Shown here piece after piece: positions 17,531-27,492 of a stretch of 64,000 nt of DNA. Numbering within the stretch: the first letter of the stretch is position 1; the number at the start of each line of letters is the position of its first letter. Source of the DNA: Anaerolineae bacterium (lineage in GTDB: Bacteria > Chloroflexota > Anaerolineae > Aggregatilineales > Phototrophicaceae); NCBI GenBank assembly GCA_022824365.1, contig JAJEAA010000028.1, positions 62,001 to 126,000 of the forward strand, given 5' to 3'. The position numbers were made by a program, and so were the translations under genes. The notes below the pieces were generated by a model. The model was not told the origin of the DNA. It ran no database searches and was given only the letters and a program-made list of their open reading frames with translations.

Positions 17531-19275
17531 CTGGCGGCGGTGGCGGGACGCCAATGCTGAATGCCGCGAAAGCGATCGGCCGGGCTGGTCATATAGCCGA
17601 GTTGGATGCCTTCAAAATCGTCCCGAACGACAAAGGTGTAAACCGGATAATATAGCGGAATGGCGATCGCCTGCTCGGCGAATACCTCCTGAATTCTCTG
17701 ATAAAGCAGGGCGCGGCGCGCTGCGTATATTTCGCCCCGCGCGTTTTCAAGCAACTCCGAAAGTTCATTGTCCGATGCCGCGCCGAAATTGGCCCCGCCA
17801 TTGGACTGGGCCGGATGCCAGAAGCGAAACAGGTCAGGAGCGGCGCCGATGCTCTGCGCGACAATGGCGGCATCGAATCTTCCCGTGTCCAGGCGGTTTC
17901 TGAAGCCGGCGGCGTCAAGCGGCTCGATGACAAAGTCCAGCCCCAGCAACTGCCACTGGGCGGCGATCTCCTTCGCCAAGCCGCGCAGATTCGCGTTGTC
18001 TTCTATGATGAGAGTGTAGGGCTGGCTTTGCTCAGTTGTGGAATCGTTCTCATCCGTGTCATCTTCGTCGCTCTCCGCGTCGGTTGCCGACGAGTTCAAT
18101 AGCGTCCCCGCTCGCGTCGGATCGTAAGTCGACCAGAATTGCTGCGGTTGATACAGCGACGACCCGGGCGCGTAAGGACTGTCGGCGTAGGCGGCGGCCG
18201 CGCCGAAGCGCGTCTCTACCAGCTGAGGCAGGTCCAGGCTCAGCGACAGCGCCTGCCGGACGCGGCGTTCCTCGAATGGCGCTTGGTTCCAGTTGAATAT
18301 CAAGATGGCAAGCGTCGAATCCATTTGCCGATAGATTTGACTTTGCGGCAGCGAAGCCAGCTCGGTCAGCGGCGCCAAAGCCGAAACTCCGTCCACATCG
18401 CCAGCCAGGTAGGCAGCCATGACGGCATCGGCATCGCTGTATAGCTGGAAATGCAGCTCGCGCAAGAGATAGCCTGATTGCGCCTCCGGGCGTCCCCGAT
18501 AAGTCGGAGACAGCGCCAACCGCAGACCTGAAATTCCCGATCCGTCTTCGTAATCCAAGGCGGCCAGTTGATAAGCGCCTGTGCCAATAGGGGTCAGATT
18601 GAATGGATGTGCCGCGAGTTGCTCGATAGTTGTGCCGCGCAAGGCGTGTTCCGGCAGTATGCCCATCGTCAGCAGATTTGGAAAGCTGCTGTAGGGTTGG
18701 GCCAAGCGGAATCGGATCAGGTCCTGGCTTAGCTTTTGCGTTTCCACCGTTTGCCAGAAGACGCCAGCGGGCGATATCTCGGCGTATCGCGGGTCACTCG
18801 TCAGCGACATGGTGTAGATGACATCGTCCGCGCTGAATGGCAAGCCGTCCTGCCACAGGATGTCGCTACGCAGCCGGACAACATAGTCCAAGCCATCGCT
18901 CGAAACAATCAGTTCAGATGCCAGCCCTGGCACGGTCTCGCCATACTCGTTGAGCGCGAAGAGCCCCTCGAATATCAGACTCGTGATATCGCGGTCGGGC
19001 GGATTCAAATGCGCGAACAAGGGATTCAAGCGTTGGACGCTACCGACTAAACCTTCGCGGTAGACGCTGGCGCTGGCTTGAGCTGGCGCGTTAACTGCCA
19101 TGGCTGTGGCCGGCGCAGGCGCGCTGGTTTGGGTCGGCGCAAAGGTGGCGGTCGGCGTCGCTTCCGGCTGTGGCGCGGGAGCGGATTGCCGGCTGAGGCG
19201 GAACAGGGCGGCGGCGGCAAATAACAAAAGCGCGACGACAAACACGATCAGTTGCCAGCGGAAACCCCGGAACAT
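17527..19275 (-). CDS. ABC transporter substrate-binding protein (peptide/nickel, SBP family 5)
   Basis: The 582-residue protein has an N-terminal membrane anchor (about 7-27), a Pro/Ala/Thr stalk (to about 68), and then an SBP_bac_5 fold. Typical blocks are RDITSLIFEGLF, DGLDYVVRLRSDILWQDG and PFEERRVRQALSLSLD. It lacks a lipobox, so a signal anchor tethers it. An acidic insert (ATDAESDEDDTDENDST, about 412-428) interrupts the second lobe. No permease genes are adjacent, so it is an orphan; it may serve a transporter elsewhere or act as a sensor. Confidence 0.85.
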   Translation of the reverse strand: MFRGFRWQLIVFVVALLLFAAAALFRLSRQSAPAPQPEATPTATFAPTQTSAPAPATAMAVNAPAQASASVYREGLVGSVQRLNPLFAHLNPPDRDITSLIFEGLFALNEYGETVPGLASELIVSSDGLDYVVRLRSDILWQDGLPFSADDVIYTMSLTSDPRYAEISPAGVFWQTVETQKLSQDLIRFRLAQPYSSFPNLLTMGILPEHALRGTTIEQLAAHPFNLTPIGTGAYQLAALDYEDGSGISGLRLALSPTYRGRPEAQSGYLLRELHFQLYSDADAVMAAYLAGDVDGVSALAPLTELASLPQSQIYRQMDSTLAILIFNWNQAPFEERRVRQALSLSLDLPQLVETRFGAAAAYADSPYAPGSSLYQPQQFWSTYDPTRAGTLLNSSATDAESDEDDTDENDSTTEQSQPYTLIIEDNANLRGLAKEIAAQWQLLGLDFVIEPLDAAGFRNRLDTGRFDAAIVAQSIGAAPDLFRFWHPAQSNGGANFGAASDNELSELLENARGEIYAARRALLYQRIQEVFAEQAIAIPLYYPVYTFVVRDDFEGIQLGYMTSPADRFRGIQHWRPATAAS

Positions 19276-19373
19276 AGCGCGCCTCGCTAAACCAAAGGCA
19301 GCGCCCTGTATGACTTACAAAACGCTGCCCCAGAGTTTTTCATCATCTTGCTTGGCGGGTAATCGGCCCGCTT

Positions 19374-19601
19374 CTAGCCCGGCGTCGATACGGCGAAGAG
19401 CGCGATGCCCAAAAACGCGATGGACAAAAATATCGTGATGCGGAAGAGAGTCTTCTCAAGGCCGCGTCGTGTCCGCGCGATGCCGCCGCCAGCATCCCCG
19501 CCCAGCAAGCTGCCCAGCGCGCCACCCTTGACCTGAAGCAAAATCAGGACAATTAGCACGACCGAAATGACGATTGACGAGATTTGCAGGACTGCGCCCA
19601 T
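19374..19601 (-). CDS. secG: Preprotein translocase subunit SecG
   Basis: The 75-residue protein has two hydrophobic helices (about 4-22 and 54-72) around the conserved QVKGGALGSLLGG loop, the SecG pattern. SecG assists SecYEG translocation. It lies 98 nt upstream of the binding-protein gene on the same strand. A TATAGT (19647 to 19642 on minus) upstream may be its -10, with a poor -35. Confidence 0.92.
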   Translation of the reverse strand: MGAVLQISSIVISVVLIVLILLQVKGGALGSLLGGDAGGGIARTRRGLEKTLFRITIFLSIAFLGIALFAVSTPG

Positions 19602-19726
19602 GATTGGACTCCCGACATAATTGCTAGTTCAAAACTAAAATACTATAGCATCACCCCGGCGATTTGAATAGCGCCAACTGCTGAACCGATGCGCCGTCTT
19701 GATAGTGTATACGCGGAAAGGGCGGG

Positions 19727-20914
19727 CTAGTCGCGCAGTGATTCAAGATAGGCGATAGCCGCCTGCAGCTGTTTGTCGTCGGCTTGCTCTTCTTCAGATT
19801 CCGGATTCCACTCGACTAGGATATTCGGCGTGATGCCTTGTCCATGAATCCAATGGCCATTTGGCGTGAGCCAGCGACGCACGGTGATGCGCAAGCAGCC
19901 GCCGTTTGAAAGCGGCGGGATATTCTGCACTGTGCCTTTGCCGAAAGTTTTTTCGCCCATGATAGTGGCGACGCCGTAATCTTGCATTGCGCCGGCGAGG
20001 ACCTCGGCTGCGCTCGCGCTGGTTTCGTCCACGAGGACGACGATCGGCGCCTTGATATCAGCGTACCCGCCACTGGTGCGGGTCACTTCCTCGCTTTGGT
20101 CACGCGCGACCTGGCGCAGCAAGACGCCATCTTCTATGAAGGCGCTGCCGATTTCGATCGCGCTCGCCAATGTTCCGCCCGGATTGCCGCGCATGTCGAA
20201 GATAAGTCCGCTGGTCTCGTTGATATCGACCGCCTCAAGCGCGTCATCCAACTGCGCGCGCGACAGGTCATTGAAATCTACCATCGTAATGTGGGCGATG
20301 TTTTCGCCAACCAAGGCATACGACACATTGGGGACGGGAATGATTTCGCGAACGATCTCGAAGGTGACCAGTTCGCCATCGCGCCTGAATGTGATGGTTA
20401 CCGCGGTGCCGCGCGGTCCCGGAACAAGGGCTGATAATTCCGCTTGCGACAACCCCGTTACGCGCTGGCCATCAACTTCATAGAAAACATCGCCCGGCAT
20501 GACCCCCGCCTTTTCGGCGGGCGAATCCGCTATCACTGATACGACTTCGATATCGCCGCTTTCCTCATTGGTTTCGATGATCACGCCGATACCGGTGAAT
20601 TCTCCGGAAAAGTCGATGCTTCGCTTGCATGGCTCGGGGCGGATATAGCCGCTGTGCCGATCGCCGAGCGAATCGACCATGCCGTCGATAGCGCCGTCCA
20701 CGAGGAGCTCGACTTCGACCTGATCAACATAACGCGACTCGATCAGCGAGAATGCGTCCCAGAAGGGCTCGAAGGCTTCATCAGTATCGCTGAGGGCGAC
20801 GATGCGGTTCTCCGCTAGTGTGCCGACGACAAAGCCAAGCGCAAAAACGACCAGCGTCAGGAGGATAGAACCTGAATAATTGCGGGCGCCATTTTGTGGC
20901 CGAGCATTAGTCAT
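19727..20914 (-). CDS. S41 carboxy-terminal processing protease (CtpA-like)
   Basis: I start it at ATG 20914 (MTNARPQNGA), since GGAG lies 7 nt upstream; the open frame runs further 5' without support. The 395-residue protein has a signal anchor (about 15-35), a PDZ domain (FTGIGVIIETNEESGDIEV, ADSPAEKAGVMPGDVF) and an S41 core. The core has the catalytic Ser in VDETSASAAEVLAGAM and Lys in GEKTFGKGTVQ. It should act outside the membrane on protein C-termini. A TATACT on minus (20961 to 20956) may be its -10. It stands alone. Confidence 0.92.
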   Translation of the reverse strand: MTNARPQNGARNYSGSILLTLVVFALGFVVGTLAENRIVALSDTDEAFEPFWDAFSLIESRYVDQVEVELLVDGAIDGMVDSLGDRHSGYIRPEPCKRSIDFSGEFTGIGVIIETNEESGDIEVVSVIADSPAEKAGVMPGDVFYEVDGQRVTGLSQAELSALVPGPRGTAVTITFRRDGELVTFEIVREIIPVPNVSYALVGENIAHITMVDFNDLSRAQLDDALEAVDINETSGLIFDMRGNPGGTLASAIEIGSAFIEDGVLLRQVARDQSEEVTRTSGGYADIKAPIVVLVDETSASAAEVLAGAMQDYGVATIMGEKTFGKGTVQNIPPLSNGGCLRITVRRWLTPNGHWIHGQGITPNILVEWNPESEEEQADDKQLQAAIAYLESLRD

Positions 20915-21061
20915 CACAAGACTCCAAGTAAATGTCGAGGTTTCCCAGCAGTTAAAGTATACGCTATTATGTTGGCGCTTCGTAACAGCATAACCTGCCT
21001 GATGCGGAGCAAAATCCGGTCCATCGCGCTTTATTGAACGACAGGCGAGCGAAAACTGAAC

Positions 21062-21865
21062 ATGCGAACGAATCGTTATGTGTCCATGGAAATGGCTGCC
21101 GCTGCTGTCCACGATAGCGCGACGCTGGCGCTTGGCGGTATGACTTTGTATCGGCGTCCGCTCGCTTTTGTCAAGGCGCTGCTCCGGCGGGAAGAGCGTC
21201 CGCGAGATTTGACGCTGCTCAGTTTCACCGGCGGCATCGAATCAGACTTGTTGATCGGGGCGGGCTGCGTGAAGGCTGTGCGCTCAGCCTACTTTGGGCT
21301 GGAGGCTTTTGGTTTGGCGCCGATGTTTACGCGGTTCGCGCAGCAGCAGCAAATTACCCTCATTGAAGAGACCGAAGCCAGCATCGTGATGGGCATCCGC
21401 GCGGGGATCGCCGGCAGCGGCTTCTTGCCATCGCGCGCTTGGCTAGGCACGGAACTGCCCAAACTTCGTCCCGATGTCAAGACAATACGTGACCCGTATA
21501 GCGGCGAGGAAATGCTGGCTTTTCCGGCGATAGCTTGTGATGTGGCAGTGATACACGGGCTTGCCGGCGACCGGCTCGGCAACGTGCTCGTCAATAATAA
21601 TTTGGGAATAGACCTGGAATTGGTCTACCTCGCCGATAAGGTAATTGCCACAGTTGAGCGGGTCGTGGACGAAGTGACGCGCACTACCGACGGGGTCATC
21701 ATTCCGTATCCGGGTTGCGATATGCTCGTTGAAGCGCCTTTGGGCGCGGCGCCTACCAGTTGTTACCCGCTCTATCCTTTGGACGGGGAGGCGATCCTCA
21801 GCTACACCGAAGCCTGCAATGCGGGCGGATATGAAGACTTTCTAAAGTCCTTCACGGATTCGTAA
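21062..21865 (+). CDS. CoA-transferase alpha-type subunit (family I)
   Basis: The 267-residue protein matches alpha subunits of family I CoA transferases of the glutaconate/3-oxoacid type (TLALGGMTLYRRPLAFV, LSFTGGIESDLLIGAGCV, CDVAVIHGLAGDRLGNV). The beta-type subunit with the same resemblance is at 16706, 3.5 kb away across three minus-strand genes. The pair probably forms one enzyme, but this is inference. The Shine-Dalgarno signal is poor. The gene is followed by the thiamine operon promoter. Confidence 0.82.
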   Translation: MRTNRYVSMEMAAAAVHDSATLALGGMTLYRRPLAFVKALLRREERPRDLTLLSFTGGIESDLLIGAGCVKAVRSAYFGLEAFGLAPMFTRFAQQQQITLIEETEASIVMGIRAGIAGSGFLPSRAWLGTELPKLRPDVKTIRDPYSGEEMLAFPAIACDVAVIHGLAGDRLGNVLVNNNLGIDLELVYLADKVIATVERVVDEVTRTTDGVIIPYPGCDMLVEAPLGAAPTSCYPLYPLDGEAILSYTEACNAGGYEDFLKSFTDS

Positions 21866-21875
21866 CGCCAATTCG

Positions 21876-21904
21876 TTGCCGTAAGTTACGCGGCATAGTA
21901 TAAT
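21876..21904 (+). promoter_or_regulatory. thiBPQ promoter
   Basis: TTGCCG (21876-21881), a 17 bp spacer and a perfect TATAAT (21899-21904) lie immediately upstream of the TPP riboswitch. Confidence 0.7.
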
Positions 21905-21926
21905 CTTTATTGACCACATATGTCTT

Positions 21927-22009
21927 GACTTGGGGAGCTCGCGGGGCGGGCTGAGAGGGCGACTGCCGACCCATATACCTGATCCAGGTAATGCTGGCGT
22001 AGGGATGTC
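21927..22009 (+). ncRNA. TPP riboswitch (THI element)
   Basis: All conserved pieces of the thi box are present in order: TTGGGGAGC, then GGGCTGAGAGGGC, then GACCC, then ATACCTGATCCAGGTAAT, then GCTGGCGTAGGGA. Closing P1 bases GAC (21927-21929) and GTC (22007-22009) can pair. It binds thiamine pyrophosphate and lies directly before a strong terminator, so it should repress thiBPQ by premature termination when TPP is abundant. Confidence 0.96.
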
Positions 22010-22026
22010 TGCAATACCCTCGTTTT

Positions 22027-22066
22027 CGCCACCCCTGTACACACCCCGACAGGGGTGGCGTTTTCT
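22027..22066 (+). terminator. Riboswitch-controlled intrinsic terminator
   Basis: A perfect 12-bp stem (CGCCACCCCTGT 22027-22038 with ACAGGGGTGGCG 22049-22060) with a 10-nt loop is followed by TTTTCTT. It is 17 nt past the TPP aptamer and 54 nt before the thiB start. Confidence 0.92.
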
Positions 22067-22119
22067 TCACAACTGCGGCGCTCGCCCGGTCACGACTCTA
22101 GATTGAAGGGAGATCTGTC

Positions 22120-23178
22120 ATGTACAGGCGAGTTGTTGCGGCTATTCTGTATGCGCTCTGGATACATCTAATAGGGAGCGCTTTTGCCCAGGAAGGCGAG
22201 ACCCTTGTCGTGCTGACGCATGACAGCTTCGCAATGTCTGAACCGGTTCTGCAAGCGTTTGAGGAATCAACTGGATTTACGGTGGAAATCCTGCGCTCCG
22301 GCGATGCCGGGCAAATGGTGAATCAAGCGATTCTGAGCAAGAATAATCCCTTGGGCGATGTGCTATACGGGGTGGACAATACCTTCCTCAGCCGTGCTTT
22401 GGACGCCGAAATCTTCTCGCCCTATGAATCGCCCCAATTGGAATTTGTGGCTGACGCATTCCTGCCGGATGACAGCTATCGCGTGACGCCAATCGACTTT
22501 GGCGATGTCTGCCTCAATTACGACATTGCCTACTTTGAGGAGCATGAGCTTGCCCTGCCGCAGAGTTTGAGCGACCTGGCCGAGCCGGAGTACGCCGGTC
22601 TGCTGGTGGCGGAGAATCCAGCGACGTCTTCGCCGGGCTTGGCCTTCTTGCTGGCGACCATCGCCGAGTTCGGCGACGAGGGCGAAACGACTTACCTCGA
22701 TTACTGGCAGTTGCTGGCGGATAATGATGTGTTGGTGGTGGATGGCTGGACTGACGCCTATTACGGCGAGTTCACCGTCGGCAGCCGCGGCGTCGGCGCG
22801 CGACCGCTGGTGGTAAGCTACGCCAGCAGTCCGCCGGCGGAAGTCATATACGCTGAAGATCCTGAGGCGGGCGCGGTCACCGGCGCCATCATCGGAGACA
22901 ATATGTGCTACCGGCAGATCGAGTACGCGGGCATCCTGGCCGGCGGGGCCAATCCAGATGGCGCCAGGCAGTTTATCGACTTTATGCTCAGCCCGGCCTT
23001 CCAGGAAGAGATGCCTTTGAATATGTTTGTCTTCCCGGTGGTGGAAGGCATCTCGCTGCCGGAGGAATTCACGGACTACGCTGAAATACCGGAGAATCCG
23101 GCGGCGCTGGATCCAGCGCGGATTGAAGAGAATCGGGAAGCCTGGATTCAAGCCTGGGCGGAGGTCATGCTGCGTTGA
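22120..23178 (+). CDS. thiB: Thiamine ABC transporter, substrate-binding protein
   Basis: ThiB captures thiamine or its phosphates outside the membrane. The 352-residue protein has a signal peptide (about 1-23, cleaved after SAFA), then VLTHDSFAMSEPVLQAFEES and GDVLYGVDNTFLSRAL, the ThiB pattern. A strong AAGGGAG precedes the ATG by 6 to 7 nt. No lipobox Cys is present, unlike many Gram-positive binding proteins. Control is by the TPP riboswitch. Confidence 0.93.
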   Translation: MYRRVVAAILYALWIHLIGSAFAQEGETLVVLTHDSFAMSEPVLQAFEESTGFTVEILRSGDAGQMVNQAILSKNNPLGDVLYGVDNTFLSRALDAEIFSPYESPQLEFVADAFLPDDSYRVTPIDFGDVCLNYDIAYFEEHELALPQSLSDLAEPEYAGLLVAENPATSSPGLAFLLATIAEFGDEGETTYLDYWQLLADNDVLVVDGWTDAYYGEFTVGSRGVGARPLVVSYASSPPAEVIYAEDPEAGAVTGAIIGDNMCYRQIEYAGILAGGANPDGARQFIDFMLSPAFQEEMPLNMFVFPVVEGISLPEEFTDYAEIPENPAALDPARIEENREAWIQAWAEVMLR

Positions 23179-24839
23179 CGAGGGGAATCCGCCGCGCGGC
23201 CAGCCTGCCGTACCTACTGCCGCTCATCTTTCTCGGCATCTTCTTCCTCTATCCGCTGCTGGCTCTGTTTGACCTAAGCCTGCGACCCGGCGGGGCGCTG
23301 GACCTGTCGGCATTTATCCGACTCCTGTCCAGCGATTATTATATTGGCGTCTTGATTTTCACCGTGTATCAAGCGCTGATTTCGACAATAGCGACGGTTG
23401 CGCTTGCGCTGCCTTGCGCCTTCGTGTTTGCGCGCTTTCGATTTCCGGGCAGGTCGCTGCTGCTGTCTCTCGCAACACTGCCATTCGTATTGCCAACCGT
23501 GGTGGTGGCGCTGGCTTTTGCTGTGGTGCTTGGCGACGGCGGCTTGCTGAATGACCTGCTGCGCGCGCTGTTTTCGCTTGACTACAGCCCAATTCAGCTT
23601 GAGCGCACGCTGACGCTGATCATCATTGTTCACGTCTTCTACAACTTTGCGATCGCGCTGCGCATCATGACGAGCTACTGGTCATCGATTGGATTCGCGG
23701 CGGAAGAAGCGGCAAGAACGCTGGGCGCGAACGAGCTGTCTCTGTGGCGCGATATTCGCCTGCCCATGATTCGCCCCGCGCTTCTGTCTGCCGCGGTGCT
23801 GATCTTCATTTTCTGCTTCACCAGCTTTGGCGTCGTCTTGATCCTGGGCGGCATACGCTTTGCCACGCTGGAGGTGCAGATCTATTATCAGGCGGTCAGC
23901 ATCTTCAATTTGCCGTTAGCGGCCGCCTTGTCCCTGGTGCAGATTCTGTCGATGCTCTTCATGCTGATCATCTATACCAATACGCAGCGTCGGCTGCAGG
24001 TCTCGCTTGCCAGCGGCGCTGCCATCGCTCGCCGTCCACGCACGCTTGCCCAGCGCTCAGCCGTCTTCGCTTGTGTATTGTTGATTGCGGTCATGCTCTT
24101 CACGCCATTGCTGGCGCTGCTTTGGCGCTCGCTCTTTCTCACCGGCCAGCTTGACTTGAGCGGCTATCTAGGTTTGTCGCAGCGATCGCGCGCGTCCCTG
24201 CTCTTCATCACCCCGCTGGGAGCCGTCTTTAACTCGCTTCGCTACGCACTGATGTCGATGACAATCGCCCTCGCGCTGGGCCTGATCGCTTCGCATATGA
24301 TCAACCGCCGTGGGCGCTGGTCCCGCTTTAGCGATCCGCTTTTCATGCTTCCCTTGGCGACAAGCGCAGTCACGCTCGGATTCGGCTTCATCATCGCCCT
24401 GGACGAGCCGCCGCTGAATCTGCGTTCCTCCTGGCTCATCATTCCGATTTCGCATACTTTGGTGGCGCTGCCCTTTGTAATCCGCAGCGTATTGCCCAGT
24501 TTGCGCGCGATCCCGCCGACCATTGGCGAGGCGGCGCGTGTGCTCGGCGCTCGTCCCATCGTGAAGCTATGGACGATTGACGCGCCCCTTGTCAGCCGCG
24601 GCATCGTTGTCGGCGCGACCTTCGCCTTCACGGTCAGCATGGGCGAGTTTGGCGCATCGCTGTTTGTGGCGCAGCGCGAATCCGTGACGATTCCCGTCGT
24701 CATCTATCGGCTGATAGGCGACCCGGGGCTGGCGTCGTATCGGCAGGCGCTGGCGATGAGTGTAATCCTGATGTTAGTCTGTGCCGGCGGCTTCCTCATT
24801 ATCGAGCGATTGCGCGCCGCTGGGATCGCCGAGTTCTGA
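23175..24839 (+). CDS. thiP: Thiamine ABC transporter, permease
   Basis: The 554-residue protein has about twelve membrane segments in two permease halves, as in ThiP/FbpB. The first EAA-like loop is [18 protein letters not shown] and the second [18 protein letters not shown], both contact sites for the ATPase. The start is TTG at 23175, overlapping the thiB stop by 4 nt; thiQ follows with a 1-nt overlap, so the three genes are coupled. Confidence 0.93.
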   Translation: MTRGIRRAASLPYLLPLIFLGIFFLYPLLALFDLSLRPGGALDLSAFIRLLSSDYYIGVLIFTVYQALISTIATVALALPCAFVFARFRFPGRSLLLSLATLPFVLPTVVVALAFAVVLGDGGLLNDLLRALFSLDYSPIQLERTLTLIIIVHVFYNFAIALRIMTSYWSSIGFAAEEAARTLGANELSLWRDIRLPMIRPALLSAAVLIFIFCFTSFGVVLILGGIRFATLEVQIYYQAVSIFNLPLAAALSLVQILSMLFMLIIYTNTQRRLQVSLASGAAIARRPRTLAQRSAVFACVLLIAVMLFTPLLALLWRSLFLTGQLDLSGYLGLSQRSRASLLFITPLGAVFNSLRYALMSMTIALALGLIASHMINRRGRWSRFSDPLFMLPLATSAVTLGFGFIIALDEPPLNLRSSWLIIPISHTLVALPFVIRSVLPSLRAIPPTIGEAARVLGARPIVKLWTIDAPLVSRGIVVGATFAFTVSMGEFGASLFVAQRESVTIPVVIYRLIGDPGLASYRQALAMSVILMLVCAGGFLIIERLRAAGIAEF

Positions 24840-25855
24840 TGTTGAGCATCAGCAATATCTTACATGCCTATGGAGAGCATGTCTCTCTCAAAAACGTCAC
24901 CCTAGAGGTTGAGCCGGGCGAAATTGTTTGCCTGCTTGGTCCCAGCGGTTGCGGCAAGACCACTCTGCTGCGCATCATCGCTGGCTTGGAAGCGACCGCG
25001 CAGGGCCAGATTATGTTTGCTGGCGTCGATATCGGCGATACTCCGGTACACCAGCGCCAGTTTGGGCTGATGTTTCAGGACTTTGCGTTGTTTCCCCACA
25101 TGAATGCCGCTGACAATATCGCTTACGGCTTGAGGCGGCGGGGCTTCCCTAGGCGGTTGATCGCTGGCGAAGTCGAGTCACTGCTGGAGCGTGTTGGATT
25201 GGGGGATCTGGGCGATCGCGACATCTCGTCGCTCTCGGGCGGGCAGCAGCAGCGAGTGGCTCTCGCGCGCAGCCTGGCGCCCAAGCCACGCCTGCTGATG
25301 CTTGATGAGCCGCTCGGTTCGTTGGATGCGCGATTGCGCGACCAATTGGCGCTTGAATTGCGGCAGATCATCAAAGACGAAGGCTTGAGCGCGATCTACG
25401 TGACTCACGATCACCGCGAGGCTTATGCGGTCGCGGACAAAATCGCCGTCATGAATATTGGCAAGGTAGAGCAGGTGGATACGCCGCGCGGCTTGTATCG
25501 ACGGCCGAAGAGCGCTTTTGTCGCTGAGTTTTTGGGCATGCGTAATATCTTTGATTCTGAGCGCAGCAGTTTCGCTCGGCGGATCGCGTCGGAAGCTTTG
25601 CTTCATGACGCCAACACTAAGACGGTCTTGATCCACCCGGCTGGAATACAGATTGAAAAGGCGACTGCGAGCAAGTCCTTGCGCTTTGATGGAGTGCTCA
25701 CAAGCGCGGTTTTCCGCGGCGATTATTTCGATGTATGCGTATCGCTCCAGGACGAAACGGCCCTGCGCTTTTCCAATCCCACGCTCCCGGCGCAGATAGG
25801 CGAAGCGGTTTCGATAGCGATTGCTCTGGACGCCGTGATTGCGCTGGAGGGCTGA
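24839..25855 (+). CDS. thiQ: Thiamine ABC transporter, ATPase
   Basis: The 338-residue ATPase has Walker A GPSGCGKTTLLRI (35-47), Q-loop GLMFQDFALFPHM, signature SLSGGQQQRVALARSLA, Walker B LLMLDEPLGSLDA and the switch His in YVTHDHREA. It carries a C-terminal TOBE-like extension (about 240-338), longer than the E. coli ThiQ (about 230) and closer to FbpC/PotA. The substrate assignment rests on the TPP riboswitch and thiB. Confidence 0.9.
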   Translation: MLSISNILHAYGEHVSLKNVTLEVEPGEIVCLLGPSGCGKTTLLRIIAGLEATAQGQIMFAGVDIGDTPVHQRQFGLMFQDFALFPHMNAADNIAYGLRRRGFPRRLIAGEVESLLERVGLGDLGDRDISSLSGGQQQRVALARSLAPKPRLLMLDEPLGSLDARLRDQLALELRQIIKDEGLSAIYVTHDHREAYAVADKIAVMNIGKVEQVDTPRGLYRRPKSAFVAEFLGMRNIFDSERSSFARRIASEALLHDANTKTVLIHPAGIQIEKATASKSLRFDGVLTSAVFRGDYFDVCVSLQDETALRFSNPTLPAQIGEAVSIAIALDAVIALEG

Positions 25856-25871
25856 GTCCCAATCCCTTCCC

Positions 25872-25900
25872 TGTACCGCGTCTGTTATGACTACTATAAT
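25872..25900 (+). promoter_or_regulatory. purH promoter
   Basis: A perfect TATAAT (25895-25900) lies 41 bp before the purH ATG, with a weak TGTACC 17 bp upstream as -35. No riboswitch is visible in this 86-bp gap. Confidence 0.5.
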
Positions 25901-25941
25901 CGCTGTATTGTCGCAAAAAAGTTTAGTCATGAGGACTTGAC

Positions 25942-27480
25942 ATGCCAAGGGCTTTATTCAGCGTATCAAGCAAGCGCGGTCTGCTGGGATTTGCCAAGGA
26001 ATTGATTGGGCTCGGCTGGGAAATTGTCGCTAGCGGCGGCACGGCGCAGACCTTGATTGATGCCGGGGTAGCGGTCACAAGCGTGGAGCGCGTCACGAGG
26101 CAGGCGGAAATGCTGGGCGGTCGCGTCAAGACACTGCATCCCGCTATCCACAGCGGCATCCTCGCGCGCGACACGGACGCTGATATGCAAGAACTTGCCG
26201 ACAATGGATTCGCGCCAATCACAATGGTCGTCTGCAACCTCTATCCTTTCAGCGAGACGATCAAGCAAGCCGATGTCCGCCTCGAAGACGCTATCGAACA
26301 GATCGACATCGGCGGCGCAACCCTGCTGCGCGGCGCGGCCAAGAACTTCGCCCGCGTGACAGTCCTTTGTGATCCGCTCGATTATTCCGAAGTCATCGTC
26401 GCATTGAAGACGGACGGGACGACGAGTTTGCAGCAGCGGCGCGACTTGGCGGTCAAGGCTTTTGGTCATTGCCGCGAATATGATACGGCGATTTACGCCT
26501 ACCTGAGCGAGTCTGATATTGCCGAGCCCGACGAAGGCGATGTGCCTGATAGCGTCGCCTTTGGCGCCCAGCGAAGCCACGACCTTCGTTACGGAGAAAA
26601 CCCGCATCAAGCGGCCGCCTACTACAGCCGTGGTGAGGTTGGCACGCCATTAGGCGCGGAACAGCTGGCCGGCAAACAACTCTCGTACAACAATATTTTG
26701 GACGTGGATAGCGCCTGGCGCGCGGTCAGCAGCTTTGAAGAGCCAACAGTCGTTATCGTCAAGCACCTGAATCCGACCGGAATCGCCAGCGCGAGGTCGG
26801 TCGCCGAGGCTTTCCCGCAAGCGCTCGCCTCCGATCGAATGTCATCCTTTGGCGGGATCATCGCCGTCAACGCAGAAGTGGACGAAGAATTCGTGCAGTC
26901 CCTGGGGACCTTGTTCGTGGAAGCCATCATCGCGCCATCCTACAGTGAGGCGGCGGTCGCGCTCTTGCAGAGCGGCAGGCGGAATTGCCGCGTGCTGCGC
27001 ATCAAGGAGCCTTTTCGCGGGCGCGGGTATGAATTCCGCAGCGTGATGAATGGGCTGCTCATGCAGCGATATGATCTGGGAGACCCCGCGGGCGCAACTA
27101 TGAAGACAGTGACCAGACGGGCGCCTATCGACGAAGAGATGGAATCGCTGGTATTCGCCTGGAAAGCGGTCCAGCATGTAAAGTCAAATGCGATTGTCCT
27201 GGCGCAGGGCAAGCGCACGGTCGGTATCGGCGGCGGCTTGCCGAGTCGGGTGGATGCGGCCGAGTTGGCGATCAAGAAGGCGATGGGCGAGACGACCAAC
27301 GCAGCAATGGCGTCGGATGCTTTCTTCCCGTTTCCCGATAGCATTGAGTACGCAGCGCGCGCTGGTGTGACCTGCGTGGTGCAGCCGGGCGGCTCAATCC
27401 GTGACAGCCAGGTCATCGAAGCGGCTGACGGTTTTGATATGGCGATGGTATTCACCGGCAGCCGACACTTCCGTCATTAA
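25942..27480 (+). CDS. purH: Bifunctional AICAR transformylase / IMP cyclohydrolase
   Basis: PurH performs the last two steps of IMP synthesis. The 512-residue protein has the N-terminal MGS-like cyclohydrolase domain (MPRALFSVSSKRGLLGFA, GRVKTLHPAIHSGILARD, DIGGATLLRGAAKNF). The C-terminal transformylase has RYGENPHQAAAYY, VKHLNPTGIASA and SFGGIIAVN. Length is normal. It is monocistronic and converges on secF with 12 nt between stops. Confidence 0.97.
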   Translation: MPRALFSVSSKRGLLGFAKELIGLGWEIVASGGTAQTLIDAGVAVTSVERVTRQAEMLGGRVKTLHPAIHSGILARDTDADMQELADNGFAPITMVVCNLYPFSETIKQADVRLEDAIEQIDIGGATLLRGAAKNFARVTVLCDPLDYSEVIVALKTDGTTSLQQRRDLAVKAFGHCREYDTAIYAYLSESDIAEPDEGDVPDSVAFGAQRSHDLRYGENPHQAAAYYSRGEVGTPLGAEQLAGKQLSYNNILDVDSAWRAVSSFEEPTVVIVKHLNPTGIASARSVAEAFPQALASDRMSSFGGIIAVNAEVDEEFVQSLGTLFVEAIIAPSYSEAAVALLQSGRRNCRVLRIKEPFRGRGYEFRSVMNGLLMQRYDLGDPAGATMKTVTRRAPIDEEMESLVFAWKAVQHVKSNAIVLAQGKRTVGIGGGLPSRVDAAELAIKKAMGETTNAAMASDAFFPFPDSIEYAARAGVTCVVQPGGSIRDSQVIEAADGFDMAMVFTGSRHFRH

Positions 27481-27492
27481 ATACGCGGACAG

